8,850 nt of DNA, from assembly GCA_900555345.1 (NCBI GenBank), contig USKS01000041.1:1-8850 (forward strand), in the 5' to 3' direction. Below, piece by piece: positions 1-5,605 of this stretch. The translations under genes and the position numbers were made by a program. Position 1 is the first letter of the stretch. Every line of letters starts with the position of its first letter. A model generated the notes under the pieces. The model saw nothing but the letters and a program-made list of their open reading frames with translations. It was not told the origin of the DNA and did no database searches. The stretch comes from an uncultured Eubacteriales bacterium. GTDB taxonomy: Bacteria > Bacillota_A > Clostridia > Oscillospirales > CAG-272.

Positions 1-140
1 GGGGAGACGAGCGGATTTTTTGCGCGGTGCGGGCACGGGTGCAGGTGCGGACGGGTGGCGGTGCGCGGCGGATGCGGCGTGGCACAGCGGGCGCGCGGGG
101 CGTCGGGGCGTCGGGGCGGGCGCGGTGCCGTGCTGTCTGC
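1..140. other. GC-rich, G-skewed intergenic stretch, no supported gene
   Basis: This stretch is strongly GC-rich and G-biased on the plus strand. Because it has no stop codons, reading frames stay open on both strands, but the translations are low-complexity Gly/Ala/Arg-rich text without recognisable motifs. A run of six T at 16-21 could be the tail of a plus-strand terminator whose stem lies outside the window; this cannot be tested here. No start codon with a ribosome-binding site or protein family was recognised, so I call no gene. Confidence 0.5.
97..120 (+). other. Putative G-quadruplex motif
   Basis: Four G-tracts of 4, 4, 4 and 3 bases lie at 97-100, 105-108, 113-116 and 118-120, separated by loops CGTC, CGTC and C. 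This fits the usual G3+N1-7 pattern for a four-stranded G structure. It includes a tandem repeat of the 8-mer CGTCGGGG (101-116). Folding in the cell is not shown by sequence alone. Confidence 0.45.
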
Positions 141-146
141 ACCGAA

Positions 147-176
147 CAAAAAGCAAGGCTGCCGACGGCAGCCTTG
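147..176 (-). terminator. Rho-independent terminator of the lipid operon
   Basis: Read on the minus strand this is a perfect 10-bp stem (arms at 167-176 and 154-163, 3-base loop 164-166) followed after one C by five T (152-148). It sits about 200 bases beyond the patatin stop codon, after the repeat, and is oriented to end transcription of the minus-strand operon. On the plus strand the stem is followed only by TTGTTCG, so it is a poor terminator in that direction. The heptamer CGAACAA at 143-149 is the reverse complement of TTGTTCG at 174-180, giving an alternative longer pairing. Confidence 0.75.
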
Positions 177-228
177 TTCGCTATCTATGCTTGATAGTAT
201 CTACCTTATCCAGTTCGTTTTTTCGGGT

Positions 229-260
229 CTCGGGGACTTTTGGGGAGAAAAGTCCCCGAG
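229..260. repeat. 13-bp perfect hairpin in the left repeat core
   Basis: Arms 229-241 and 248-260 pair perfectly around the six-base loop 242-247. In the transcription direction of the neighbouring operon it is followed by an A tract, not a U tract, so it is not a standard intrinsic terminator for that operon. The same hairpin with one mismatch occurs in the right repeat at 8764-8795, which suggests the fold matters or is typical of the element. Confidence 0.75.
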
Positions 261-266
261 TGGGGT

Positions 267-368
267 TTGGGGCGAAGCCCCATATATAATGGTTCTCGGT
301 CGGGGCATGGGGCGAAGCCCCATAAAAACCTTCTCCCTCATGTCGGAGCTTAGGGCGCGGAGCCCCAT
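267..368. repeat. Three GGGGC-type hairpin units in the left repeat
   Basis: Three short palindromes lie at 267-283, 307-323 and 352-368. The middle one is perfect, with 7-bp arms around GAA. The first and last share the GGGGC/GCCCC-type core, with mismatches at the ends or in one arm. Unit starts are 40 and 45 bases apart, with linkers that resemble each other only partly. They occupy the region directly after the patatin gene and could protect the 3' end of the mRNA. Confidence 0.65.
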
Positions 369-374
369 ATACGA

Positions 375-1226
375 TCACCGCTCTGTGCCGCCGACGAAAT
401 TCAATATTTTATCCTTGAGCGCGCCTGCCATGGCTCTGCCTTCGTCGTAGGCAACGTCAAGCTTTTCGGGATTCATGTCGAACGCCTTGACATAAGAGCG
501 CTCAGGGCGGATTATCATAGCACCTCCCGCCTCGGCAAGCGCCGTCATGCGCCGCGCCTGCTCGCCGTAGCGGTCAAAGCGGGTCATCATGGCGTCAAAC
601 AGCTCGGGGCAGTCCTGCTCAAACAGCTTTGAAAGCAGAATGCGCATTTTTCTGTAATCCGTCGCGGGTTCGTCCGCGGGCTTTGTCAGCACTATAAGCA
701 CCCTGTCGCAGCCTTTCTCCATGGCGCGCTCAAACGGCACGGAGTCGGCAATGCTGCCGTCCACATACTCATGCCCGTCCACTATTGCGCGGGGAAAGAT
801 CGCCGGCAGCGAGCAGGACGCGCACAAAGCGTCCAGAAGCCGCTTTTCGTCTTTTCGCTCAGAGAAATACGCAGCCTCGCCGGTCGCGCAGTCGGTCGCC
901 ACAAGCTCGCATTCCGTCTCGGACGCGAAATAGCTTGTAAAATCGAACGGAAACTGCTTGTATGAATAGTCATACGTTACCTTGTGCAATTCCCTCTCCA
1001 GAACGTCGTGCAGAGGGAGTATGGGCGTTTTCTCCTCGCTGTTCGGAGTCATCATGAACCGGGATCTTCCCGGCTGGCGCGACACATAGTTTATGGCTGC
1101 CTGCGCGCCTGCGGAAACGCCGGCTATGTAGGGAAAATCCACACCGAATTCATACAGGCGGTCAAGCACGCCCGCAGTGAAGAGTCCGCGGCGCGCTCCG
1201 CCCTCAAGTACGAGACCGCATTTCAT
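375..1226 (-). CDS. Patatin-like phospholipase (YjjU/RssA-type)
   Basis: Predicted lipid acyl hydrolase of 283 residues that would cleave fatty acids from glycerolipids with a Ser-Asp dyad. The oxyanion loop is seen as EGGARRG (residues 8-14), the nucleophile elbow as GVSAG (36-40, Ser38), and the catalytic Asp in the DGS motif (Asp156). Length and motifs fit the bacterial patatin/cPLA2 group that includes E. coli YjjU. No signal peptide or membrane span is evident, so action at the inner leaflet is likely. It is the last gene of the lipid operon and its ATG overlaps the ACP stop as ATGA, implying translational coupling. Family and fold are secure; the true lipid substrate is not known. Confidence 0.92.
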   Translation of the reverse strand: MKCGLVLEGGARRGLFTAGVLDRLYEFGVDFPYIAGVSAGAQAAINYVSRQPGRSRFMMTPNSEEKTPILPLHDVLERELHKVTYDYSYKQFPFDFTSYFASETECELVATDCATGEAAYFSERKDEKRLLDALCASCSLPAIFPRAIVDGHEYVDGSIADSVPFERAMEKGCDRVLIVLTKPADEPATDYRKMRILLSKLFEQDCPELFDAMMTRFDRYGEQARRMTALAEAGGAMIIRPERSYVKAFDMNPEKLDVAYDEGRAMAGALKDKILNFVGGTER

Positions 1227-1462
1227 CGTTTAGCCTCTGCCTTCTCTATGTAGTCGCAAAGATCGCCCACCGTTTCGGGATTGAAGCCCGTTTCAAAACG
1301 GATATTGAACTCATCCTCGGCAACTATTGCGAGCAGCATCATGTTCAGCGAATCAAGACCCAGATCGGAAAGCAGGGACGATTCCCGCGTGATCTGATCT
1401 GTATCCATATCGGGCATTGAATTTTTCAGAAGCCCTTTGAGCTTTTCAAGTGTTGTATCCAT
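1223..1462 (-). CDS. Acyl carrier protein, operon-dedicated
   Basis: A 79-residue acidic protein with the acyl carrier motif LGLDSLN; Ser38 in D37-S38-L39 is the expected 4'-phosphopantetheine attachment site. Length and helix pattern fit a type II ACP. The sequence after the motif (MMLLAIVAEDEFNIRF) follows the ACP helix II pattern but is unlike a typical housekeeping AcpP, and the gene is not next to fab genes. It lies 38 bases after the ligase stop, with an AAGGAAG ribosome-binding site six bases before the ATG, and overlaps the patatin gene by four bases. I infer that it carries acyl groups activated by the neighbouring ligase for the PlsC homologue. A carrier for another thioester pathway remains possible. 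Confidence 0.92.
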   Translation of the reverse strand: MDTTLEKLKGLLKNSMPDMDTDQITRESSLLSDLGLDSLNMMLLAIVAEDEFNIRFETGFNPETVGDLCDYIEKAEAKR

Positions 1463-1500
1463 GATCTACTTCCTTTCGTCAGATTTGCGTCGGTCAAAAT

Positions 1501-3018
1501 TTATATACGCGAGACCTTCATGGCGCCCGTGCGCTTGAAGTCCTCTTTGCGGACGGTGAGCTTCGCTATTCTCTTGAAGGGAGGAAGCGTTTTGTTTATA
1601 TCCTGCATAAGGCCGGTGAGCGCCGCCTCGATCTCCTCGTCGGACTTGCCCGCGAACGCCTGCGCAACGGGCAGGATCTCAATCGCGAGAACGGCATGAC
1701 CGCCAATAATGTCCTCTCTGACAAGGCAGTCGCGGACCATGGGGCTCTGATAGAACAGATCCTCGATCTCCTCGGGAGAAACGTTCTCGCCGTTGGGCAG
1801 AAGGATTATGTTCTTGCGTCTGCCGGTGATGGTGATAAAGTGTTCATCGTCAAATGATACAAGATCGCCCGTGTGCAGCCAGCCGTCGCTGTCAAGCACC
1901 TCGGCAGTCTTTTCGGGGTCCTTGTAGTAGCCCAGCATAACGTTGTCGCCCTTTATCCAAAGCTCGCCGTCCACGACCTTGTAGTCCTGACCGGGATAAA
2001 TGTGGCCCATGGAATGGGGCTTTGTATCTGTGTTGAAGTTTCCGGCTGTGAGGTTTGCGCCCTCGGTAAGGCCGTAGCCTGCCAGAAGGTTTATGCCGTA
2101 CTTTCTGAACTCGGTCATAAGACGGGGAGGTACGGGAGCCGCGCCGCAAAGTATCATGTGCAAATCTCCCAAAAATGCCGCGCCCTTCATGCCGGCGATG
2201 CCGAGAATGATCTCAACTATACCGGGCACGAGAACGAGGGTGGTGGGTCTGAAAACGGGGATGAGCCCTATGCCGCTTTTGACGTCGGGGCAGGTGCAGA
2301 GCGTGTCGCCCGCGTAAAGTCCGGAGAGAAATCCCATGACAGCGCCGAAAATGTGGGAGAGCGGCAGCATCATTATTGTTTTCTTGTGCAGCGTGTTGCC
2401 CTTGTAAATACAACCGTTGCGGCTGCCGCGCATAAGCGCGCCGTGGGTGAGCACCGCGCCTTTGGGAGAGCCGGTCGTGCCGCCGGTGAAGAATATTGCG
2501 GCGACCGTGTCCTTTTTGACATCCGCGGCAGGAGAAGTGTTTTCGCTTGTGTCTCCCGCGTTTATAACGGGGATCTTCAGCCCTTCGGTGAGCGGCAGAA
2601 ACTCGCTGTCGGCAACGATGGCGTTGTAGTCAAACTTTGCGCTGATGCCCGCAACCGCCTGCGCGTTTAGAGAAACGGGCATCATCATGAGAACTCTGCC
2701 CGAGGATGTTACTGCCAGAAACCACTCGGCGGCATCTATGTTGTTGCGGCACATAACGCCTACATGCCCGCCTGCGGGAATCTGCTTTTCGTCAAGCAGG
2801 GCACGGCGGTGCGCAACACGGTCATACAGCTCGCCGTAGGTTACGGTATTCTTTGTATCCGTGAGCGCGGGAAGAGATGCAAAATGCGCCCTGCACTTTT
2901 CGAGCAGCGCTTTTGTGGTGGGAAGGTACTCAAACTCTGACAAAAGCTCTTCGCTGAGCGTACCTTCAAAATAGTTTTTGCTTTCGAGATAGCGTTCGCT
3001 TTCAAAATACGATTTCAT
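1501..3018 (-). CDS. AMP-forming acyl-CoA/acyl-ACP synthetase (ANL superfamily)
   Basis: A 505-residue adenylate-forming enzyme expected to activate a fatty acid with ATP to acyl-AMP and transfer it to a thiol on CoA or ACP. Visible motifs in order: the P-loop TGGTTGSPKG (178-187), PLSHIFG (219-225), AGYGLTEGA (313-321), GWLHTGDL (379-386), the hinge region beginning GRRKN (399-403) with NGENVSPEE (409-417), and the C-terminal TGAMKVSRI (497-505), whose Lys501 is the expected catalytic lysine. Both domains are complete. The start overlaps the acyltransferase stop as ATGA, and an ACP gene follows, so acyl-ACP synthetase activity is more likely than pure CoA ligase activity. The substrate chain length cannot be read from the sequence. 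Confidence 0.92.
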   Translation of the reverse strand: MKSYFESERYLESKNYFEGTLSEELLSEFEYLPTTKALLEKCRAHFASLPALTDTKNTVTYGELYDRVAHRRALLDEKQIPAGGHVGVMCRNNIDAAEWFLAVTSSGRVLMMMPVSLNAQAVAGISAKFDYNAIVADSEFLPLTEGLKIPVINAGDTSENTSPAADVKKDTVAAIFFTGGTTGSPKGAVLTHGALMRGSRNGCIYKGNTLHKKTIMMLPLSHIFGAVMGFLSGLYAGDTLCTCPDVKSGIGLIPVFRPTTLVLVPGIVEIILGIAGMKGAAFLGDLHMILCGAAPVPPRLMTEFRKYGINLLAGYGLTEGANLTAGNFNTDTKPHSMGHIYPGQDYKVVDGELWIKGDNVMLGYYKDPEKTAEVLDSDGWLHTGDLVSFDDEHFITITGRRKNIILLPNGENVSPEEIEDLFYQSPMVRDCLVREDIIGGHAVLAIEILPVAQAFAGKSDEEIEAALTGLMQDINKTLPPFKRIAKLTVRKEDFKRTGAMKVSRI

Positions 3019-3698
3019 ATTTCTGCCCTTTCCTTTGTTTCGTTTTCTTTATTGTCAGCACCGACGTCTGCGCGCTCTGCGGCGGGGACGGCGGCACATA
3101 CTGCGCCGGCGCGCCGGCGCAGATTATCAACTTTTTCTCTGTAGGCGGCACTCTCCTGCGCAAGACTCTTTGAGTCTATGCGAAGGGTGCGCTCGGTCGG
3201 CGTGGGAGTGCCGATGCACGCATATGTATGCCTGAATTTTCTGTATTTGCCCGAAAGACCTATGCAGACCACCGGTGCGCCCGTCATGACGGCGAGCAGC
3301 GCAAAGCCGGATTTGAATTCGCTCATTTCTCCGTCGTGCCTCGTATGACCCTCCGGAAAAATAAGCACGCTGCGGCCGTTTGCGATCGCTTCTCTTGCCT
3401 CCCGCAGCCACTCCGTGTCAAGGCCGCCGCGGTCGCACGGGATGCACCCCGCGTCCTTCAGCACCCATTTGTACTGCGGCTTTTCGTACCAGTCGCGCGC
3501 GGTAAGCGTTGATATTTTGCCTCCGAGCGACGCCATGAGAAATACGGCGTCACGGTGATCGCAGTGATTTGCGATAATTACAGACGGTTTATCGAAATTT
3601 TCCGTCTGAAGGCTTTCATCGGCGTATGTAAACCGCGGTCTGTACACAAGGCGCATATAGCCTTTTATAAGTCCGACGGCGATCTTTCCCGCCCCCAT
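3015..3698 (-). CDS. 1-acylglycerol-3-phosphate acyltransferase family (PlsC-like)
   Basis: A 227-residue acyltransferase of the PlsC/Aas family, which moves an acyl group from acyl-ACP or acyl-CoA to a lyso-glycerolipid. Counting from this start, motif I is NHCDHRD (44-50, the H-x4-D dyad His45/Asp50), motif II GCIPCDRG (84-91), motif III FPEGHTR (114-120) and motif IV GAPVVCIGLSG (140-150). After about residue 195 the protein ends in an Ala- and charge-rich tail without a recognised domain. I chose the ATG at 3698 because GGAGGTG lies seven bases before it. A GTG at 3725 in the same frame lies almost at the predicted transcription start. First gene of the operon. Exact acceptor (lysophosphatidate or another lysolipid) unknown. 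Confidence 0.9.
   Translation of the reverse strand: MGAGKIAVGLIKGYMRLVYRPRFTYADESLQTENFDKPSVIIANHCDHRDAVFLMASLGGKISTLTARDWYEKPQYKWVLKDAGCIPCDRGGLDTEWLREAREAIANGRSVLIFPEGHTRHDGEMSEFKSGFALLAVMTGAPVVCIGLSGKYRKFRHTYACIGTPTPTERTLRIDSKSLAQESAAYREKVDNLRRRAGAVCAAVPAAERADVGADNKENETKERAEI
3101..3122. repeat. 22-bp perfect GC palindrome inside the acyltransferase gene
   Basis: The two 11-base halves, CTGCGCCGGCG and CGCCGGCGCAG, are exact reverse complements with no spacer. It lies in the codons just before the Ala-rich tail of the PlsC-like protein (the residues around NLRRRAGAV). In mRNA it could form a strong stem about 85 bases before the ligase start; as DNA it could be a protein-binding or restriction-related site. 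Confidence 0.7.
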
Positions 3699-3703
3699 CG
3701 TGT

Positions 3704-3710
3704 CACCTCC
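3704..3710 (-). promoter_or_regulatory. Ribosome-binding site deciding the acyltransferase start
   Basis: GGAGGTG on the minus strand, close to a full consensus, is followed by CAC GATG-type spacing of a few bases, reaching the ATG at 3698. The upstream GTG at 3725 has no comparable site, so the shorter protein is preferred. Confidence 0.8.
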
Positions 3711-3729
3711 GAGTATCAAATTCACATCT

Positions 3730-3758
3730 ATTATATACTATATTCCGACACAAATCAA
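3730..3758 (-). promoter_or_regulatory. Sigma-A-type promoter of the lipid operon
   Basis: Read on the minus strand: a -35 box TTGATT (3758-3753), a 17-base spacer and a perfect -10 box TATAAT (3735-3730). The predicted transcription start is near 3723, giving a short leader of about 25 bases with the ribosome-binding site of the first gene. Spacing and the -10 match the vegetative consensus well. Confidence 0.8.
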
Positions 3759-3843
3759 TGGAAAAGTGCAACAATTTGCCCGCACAAAAGCCGCATCTTG
3801 CGCCGCGGTCGGAGCCGAACTTCGAAAAAATTCAATATTTATC

Positions 3844-3859
3844 TATACAAATATGTATA
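3844..3859. promoter_or_regulatory. Candidate operator: TATACA-N4-TGTATA
   Basis: Six-base inverted arms at 3844-3849 and 3854-3859, separated by AATA, overlap the start of the first TATAAT box of the ABC operon. The position would suit a repressor site. The region is AT-rich, so a chance palindrome is quite possible. Confidence 0.3.
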
Positions 3860-3880
3860 TAATGTGGTAAAATATATAAT
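3858..3880 (+). promoter_or_regulatory. Probable promoter -10 boxes of the ABC operon
   Basis: Two exact TATAAT hexamers lie at 3858-3863 and 3875-3880, about 60 and 43 bases before the ATPase start. Neither has a good -35 box at 16-18 bases: TTCAAT at 3831-3836 is 21 bases from the first. The promoter could therefore be weak or activator-dependent. Confidence 0.45.
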
Positions 3881-3922
3881 CAAACGGAAAATTCCCATAA
3901 AAATCACTCAGGGAGACATGAT

Positions 3923-4891
3923 ATGATCGAAGTTTCGGGACTTGTAAAGACCTTCGGCTCGTTCAGAGCGCTTGACGGGGTGTCCTTTACGGTGGGAGAG
4001 CGTGAGATCCTCGGATTTCTCGGTCCCAACGGCGCGGGAAAGTCTACCACCATGAACATCATGACCGGATACCTTTCGTCCAATGAAGGCAGCGTAAAAA
4101 TAGACGGCATCGACATGGCGGAGCAGCCGGACAAGGCAAAAAAGCTCATCGGATTTCTGCCGGAGCAGCCCCCGCTTTATATGGACATGAAGGTGGACGA
4201 ATATCTGCGCTTTGTGTATGAGCTGAAAGGCTGCACCCTCGCAAGAGACGCGCATCTTGAGGAGATATGCCGCGTTTGCCGCCTGACGGAGGTGCGCAGA
4301 CGGCTTATAAAGAACCTTTCTAAAGGCTACCGTCAGCGCGTTGGCATAGCGCAGGCACTTGTGGGCAACCCAAAGGTGCTCATTTTCGACGAGCCCACGG
4401 TAGGTCTTGACCCCAAGCAGATAATCGAGGTGCGCAATCTTATCCGCACGCTGGGCAGAACGCACACGGTCATTCTTTCCACCCATATTCTGTCCGAGGC
4501 GCAGTCCGTATGCGACCGCGTGGTCATAATAAACGGCGGCAAGGTGCTTGCCGACGAGAAAACGGACAACATAGCCCATGCGCTGAACCGCAGCACGCGC
4601 TACGCCGTAAAGATATGCGGCAGCCCGCAGGACGTCGCGAAAGCCGTCCGCGAGGTGCCGGGGGTAACTTCGGCAGAGCCTACGGGCGAGCGGGAGCGGG
4701 ACAGCATTACTTACCGCGTCGAGTGCGAAAACGGCTTTGACACGCGCAAAAATCTGTTTTTTGCCATGGCTGAAAAGGGATATGCCGTCGTCGGACTTGA
4801 AGAAGAGGGCATGAGCCTTGAGGACGTATTTATAAAGCTCACAGATACAGATCCTTCCGCGGGCACAAGAAAAGGAGGCGGCGCAAAATGA
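3923..4891 (+). CDS. ABC transporter ATP-binding protein (GldA-like)
   Basis: A 322-residue ATPase that would power the membrane complex encoded downstream. Walker A is GPNGAGKST (34-42), the Q-loop glutamine is Gln82, the signature is LSKGYRQRV (132-140, a common variant of LSGGQ in ABC-2 drug/Gld-type ATPases), Walker B is VLIFDEPTVGLDP (152-164, catalytic Glu157), and the H-loop His is His188. Residues about 220-305 form the extra C-terminal domain usual in this subfamily. An AGGGAG ribosome-binding site lies seven bases before the ATG; an earlier ATG at 3918 is out of frame. First gene of the plus operon. Family is certain; Gld-type assignment rests mainly on the GldF/GldG-like partners. 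Confidence 0.93.
   Translation: MIEVSGLVKTFGSFRALDGVSFTVGEREILGFLGPNGAGKSTTMNIMTGYLSSNEGSVKIDGIDMAEQPDKAKKLIGFLPEQPPLYMDMKVDEYLRFVYELKGCTLARDAHLEEICRVCRLTEVRRRLIKNLSKGYRQRVGIAQALVGNPKVLIFDEPTVGLDPKQIIEVRNLIRTLGRTHTVILSTHILSEAQSVCDRVVIINGGKVLADEKTDNIAHALNRSTRYAVKICGSPQDVAKAVREVPGVTSAEPTGERERDSITYRVECENGFDTRKNLFFAMAEKGYAVVGLEEEGMSLEDVFIKLTDTDPSAGTRKGGGAK
4871..4878 (+). promoter_or_regulatory. Strong ribosome-binding site of the permease, inside the ATPase gene
   Basis: AAAGGAGG, a nearly complete consensus, sits nine bases before the permease ATG and at the same time encodes the Lys/Gly-rich end of the ATPase. Together with the ATGA overlap it favours coupled, near-equal synthesis of the two subunits. 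Confidence 0.75.
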
Positions 4892-5592
4892 CGGCCATAT
4901 ACAAGCGCGAAATGCGCGGCTATTTCACAACGCCCATAGCGTATATACTTGCGGCGGTATTTTCCGCGGCGTCGGCGCTTTTGTTCTGCGTATGCACGCT
5001 TCAGTCGCAGACATCGGATTCGTCGCTGTATTTTCAGCTGCTGATGTACGTTTATATTATCATAACCGCGCTGCTCACCATGAAATCCTTTTCTGAGGAA
5101 AAGCGGTCCCGCACGGAGCAGCTGCTGCTCACGTCGCCCGTAAGCCTTACGGGTATGGTGCTGGCAAAGTTTTTTGCGGCGCTGACGCTTTTCGCGTCCA
5201 CCCTTGTGCTGACAATACCGTATTTCTGCGTGCTTGCGGCGTACAGCGACCCCAACTGGGCGAAGATCATCGGCTGCACCGTGGGCATACTTCTCATCGG
5301 CAGCTGTTTTATAGCCGTGGGACTGTTCATGTCATCCCTTACGGAAAACCAGTTCGTCGCCGCCATCAGCACCATTGCCGTGCTGTGCGGGCTTGTCATG
5401 ACGTCCATACTCAACAACGTCATAAACTTCTATCCCGTGAGAGTTATACTCAGCTGGATATCCATCTATGCAAGATTCGCAAACTTTACCTACGGCATTT
5501 TCGATATCCCCGCGGCGGTCTACTATGTAAGCGTCTGCGCCGTGTTCATTTTCCTTACCGTGCGCGTTTACGAAAAGCGCAGGTATGCATAA
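4888..5592 (+). CDS. ABC-2 type permease (GldF-like)
   Basis: A 234-residue integral membrane protein with about six hydrophobic segments, near residues 15-36, 50-66, 92-118, 127-149, 155-175 and 208-226. The segment EEKRSRTEQLLLTSPVS (70-86) is the conserved cytoplasmic stretch typical of GldF and related ABC-2 permeases, and SSLTENQ (149-155) is another recurring motif. It would form the membrane channel, probably as a dimer, with the preceding ATPase. Its ATG overlaps the ATPase stop by four bases. The length suits a stand-alone GldF not fused to GldG. The transported substrate is unknown. Confidence 0.9.
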   Translation: MTAIYKREMRGYFTTPIAYILAAVFSAASALLFCVCTLQSQTSDSSLYFQLLMYVYIIITALLTMKSFSEEKRSRTEQLLLTSPVSLTGMVLAKFFAALTLFASTLVLTIPYFCVLAAYSDPNWAKIIGCTVGILLIGSCFIAVGLFMSSLTENQFVAAISTIAVLCGLVMTSILNNVINFYPVRVILSWISIYARFANFTYGIFDIPAAVYYVSVCAVFIFLTVRVYEKRRYA

Positions 5593-5597
5593 GGGGG
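5592..5597 (+). promoter_or_regulatory. Ribosome-binding site deciding the GldG-like start
   Basis: AGGGGG begins at the last base of the permease stop codon and lies eight bases before the ATG at 5606. The in-frame ATG at 5585 inside the permease end has no well-spaced site, so 5606 is preferred. Confidence 0.6.
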
Positions 5598-5605
5598 CGG
5601 CGAGA

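Larger units (their letters stand above)
175..368 (-). repeat. Intergenic repeat, left copy (inverted relative to the right copy)
   Basis: The core at 175-265 matches the reverse complement of 8759-8850 with, by eye, about 8 mismatches and one single-base gap. The similarity continues as GC hairpin units towards the patatin gene. Relative to transcription both copies have the same order: stop codon, GGGGC-type hairpin units, a 13-bp hairpin, an A-rich tract, then TAGATAGCGAACA. The left copy carries an extra hairpin unit (about 266-305) absent from the right one. It starts within 10 bases of the patatin stop. No transposase or target duplication is visible, so it resembles a non-autonomous intergenic element or a dispersed 3'-end repeat. 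Confidence 0.8.
3699..3922. promoter_or_regulatory. Divergent intergenic regulatory region
   Basis: This 224-base region separates the two operons and carries promoter signals on both strands. The half near the lipid operon has a full promoter; the half near the ABC operon is AT-rich with two TATAAT boxes and a small inverted repeat. No riboswitch, attenuator or transfer RNA was recognised in it. Its middle (about 3765-3830) has no structure I can name. Confidence 0.7.

Noticed and set aside
229..260. Hairpin as a Rho-independent terminator for the lipid operon
   Set aside because: In that direction it is followed by an A tract and not a U tract; the stem at 147-176 with five T's is the better terminator.
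181..378. Small protein gene in the left repeat (65 codons, minus strand)
   Set aside because: Its sequence is the repeat itself and the frame is not maintained in the other copy; no ribosome-binding site supports it.
20..450. Plus-strand frames of 89 and 131 codons crossing the GC-rich stretch, terminator and repeat
   Set aside because: They run through a terminator, the repeat and into the patatin 3' end; low-complexity translation, open only because stops are rare in GC-rich DNA.
1873..2670. Long plus-strand open frame of 265 codons opposite the ligase gene
   Set aside because: It is antisense to a gene with complete family motifs, and its translation shows no domain, and it has no operon context.
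3908..4579. Minus-strand open frame opposite the ABC ATPase gene
   Set aside because: The plus strand here encodes all ATPase motifs; the antisense frame has no family signature.
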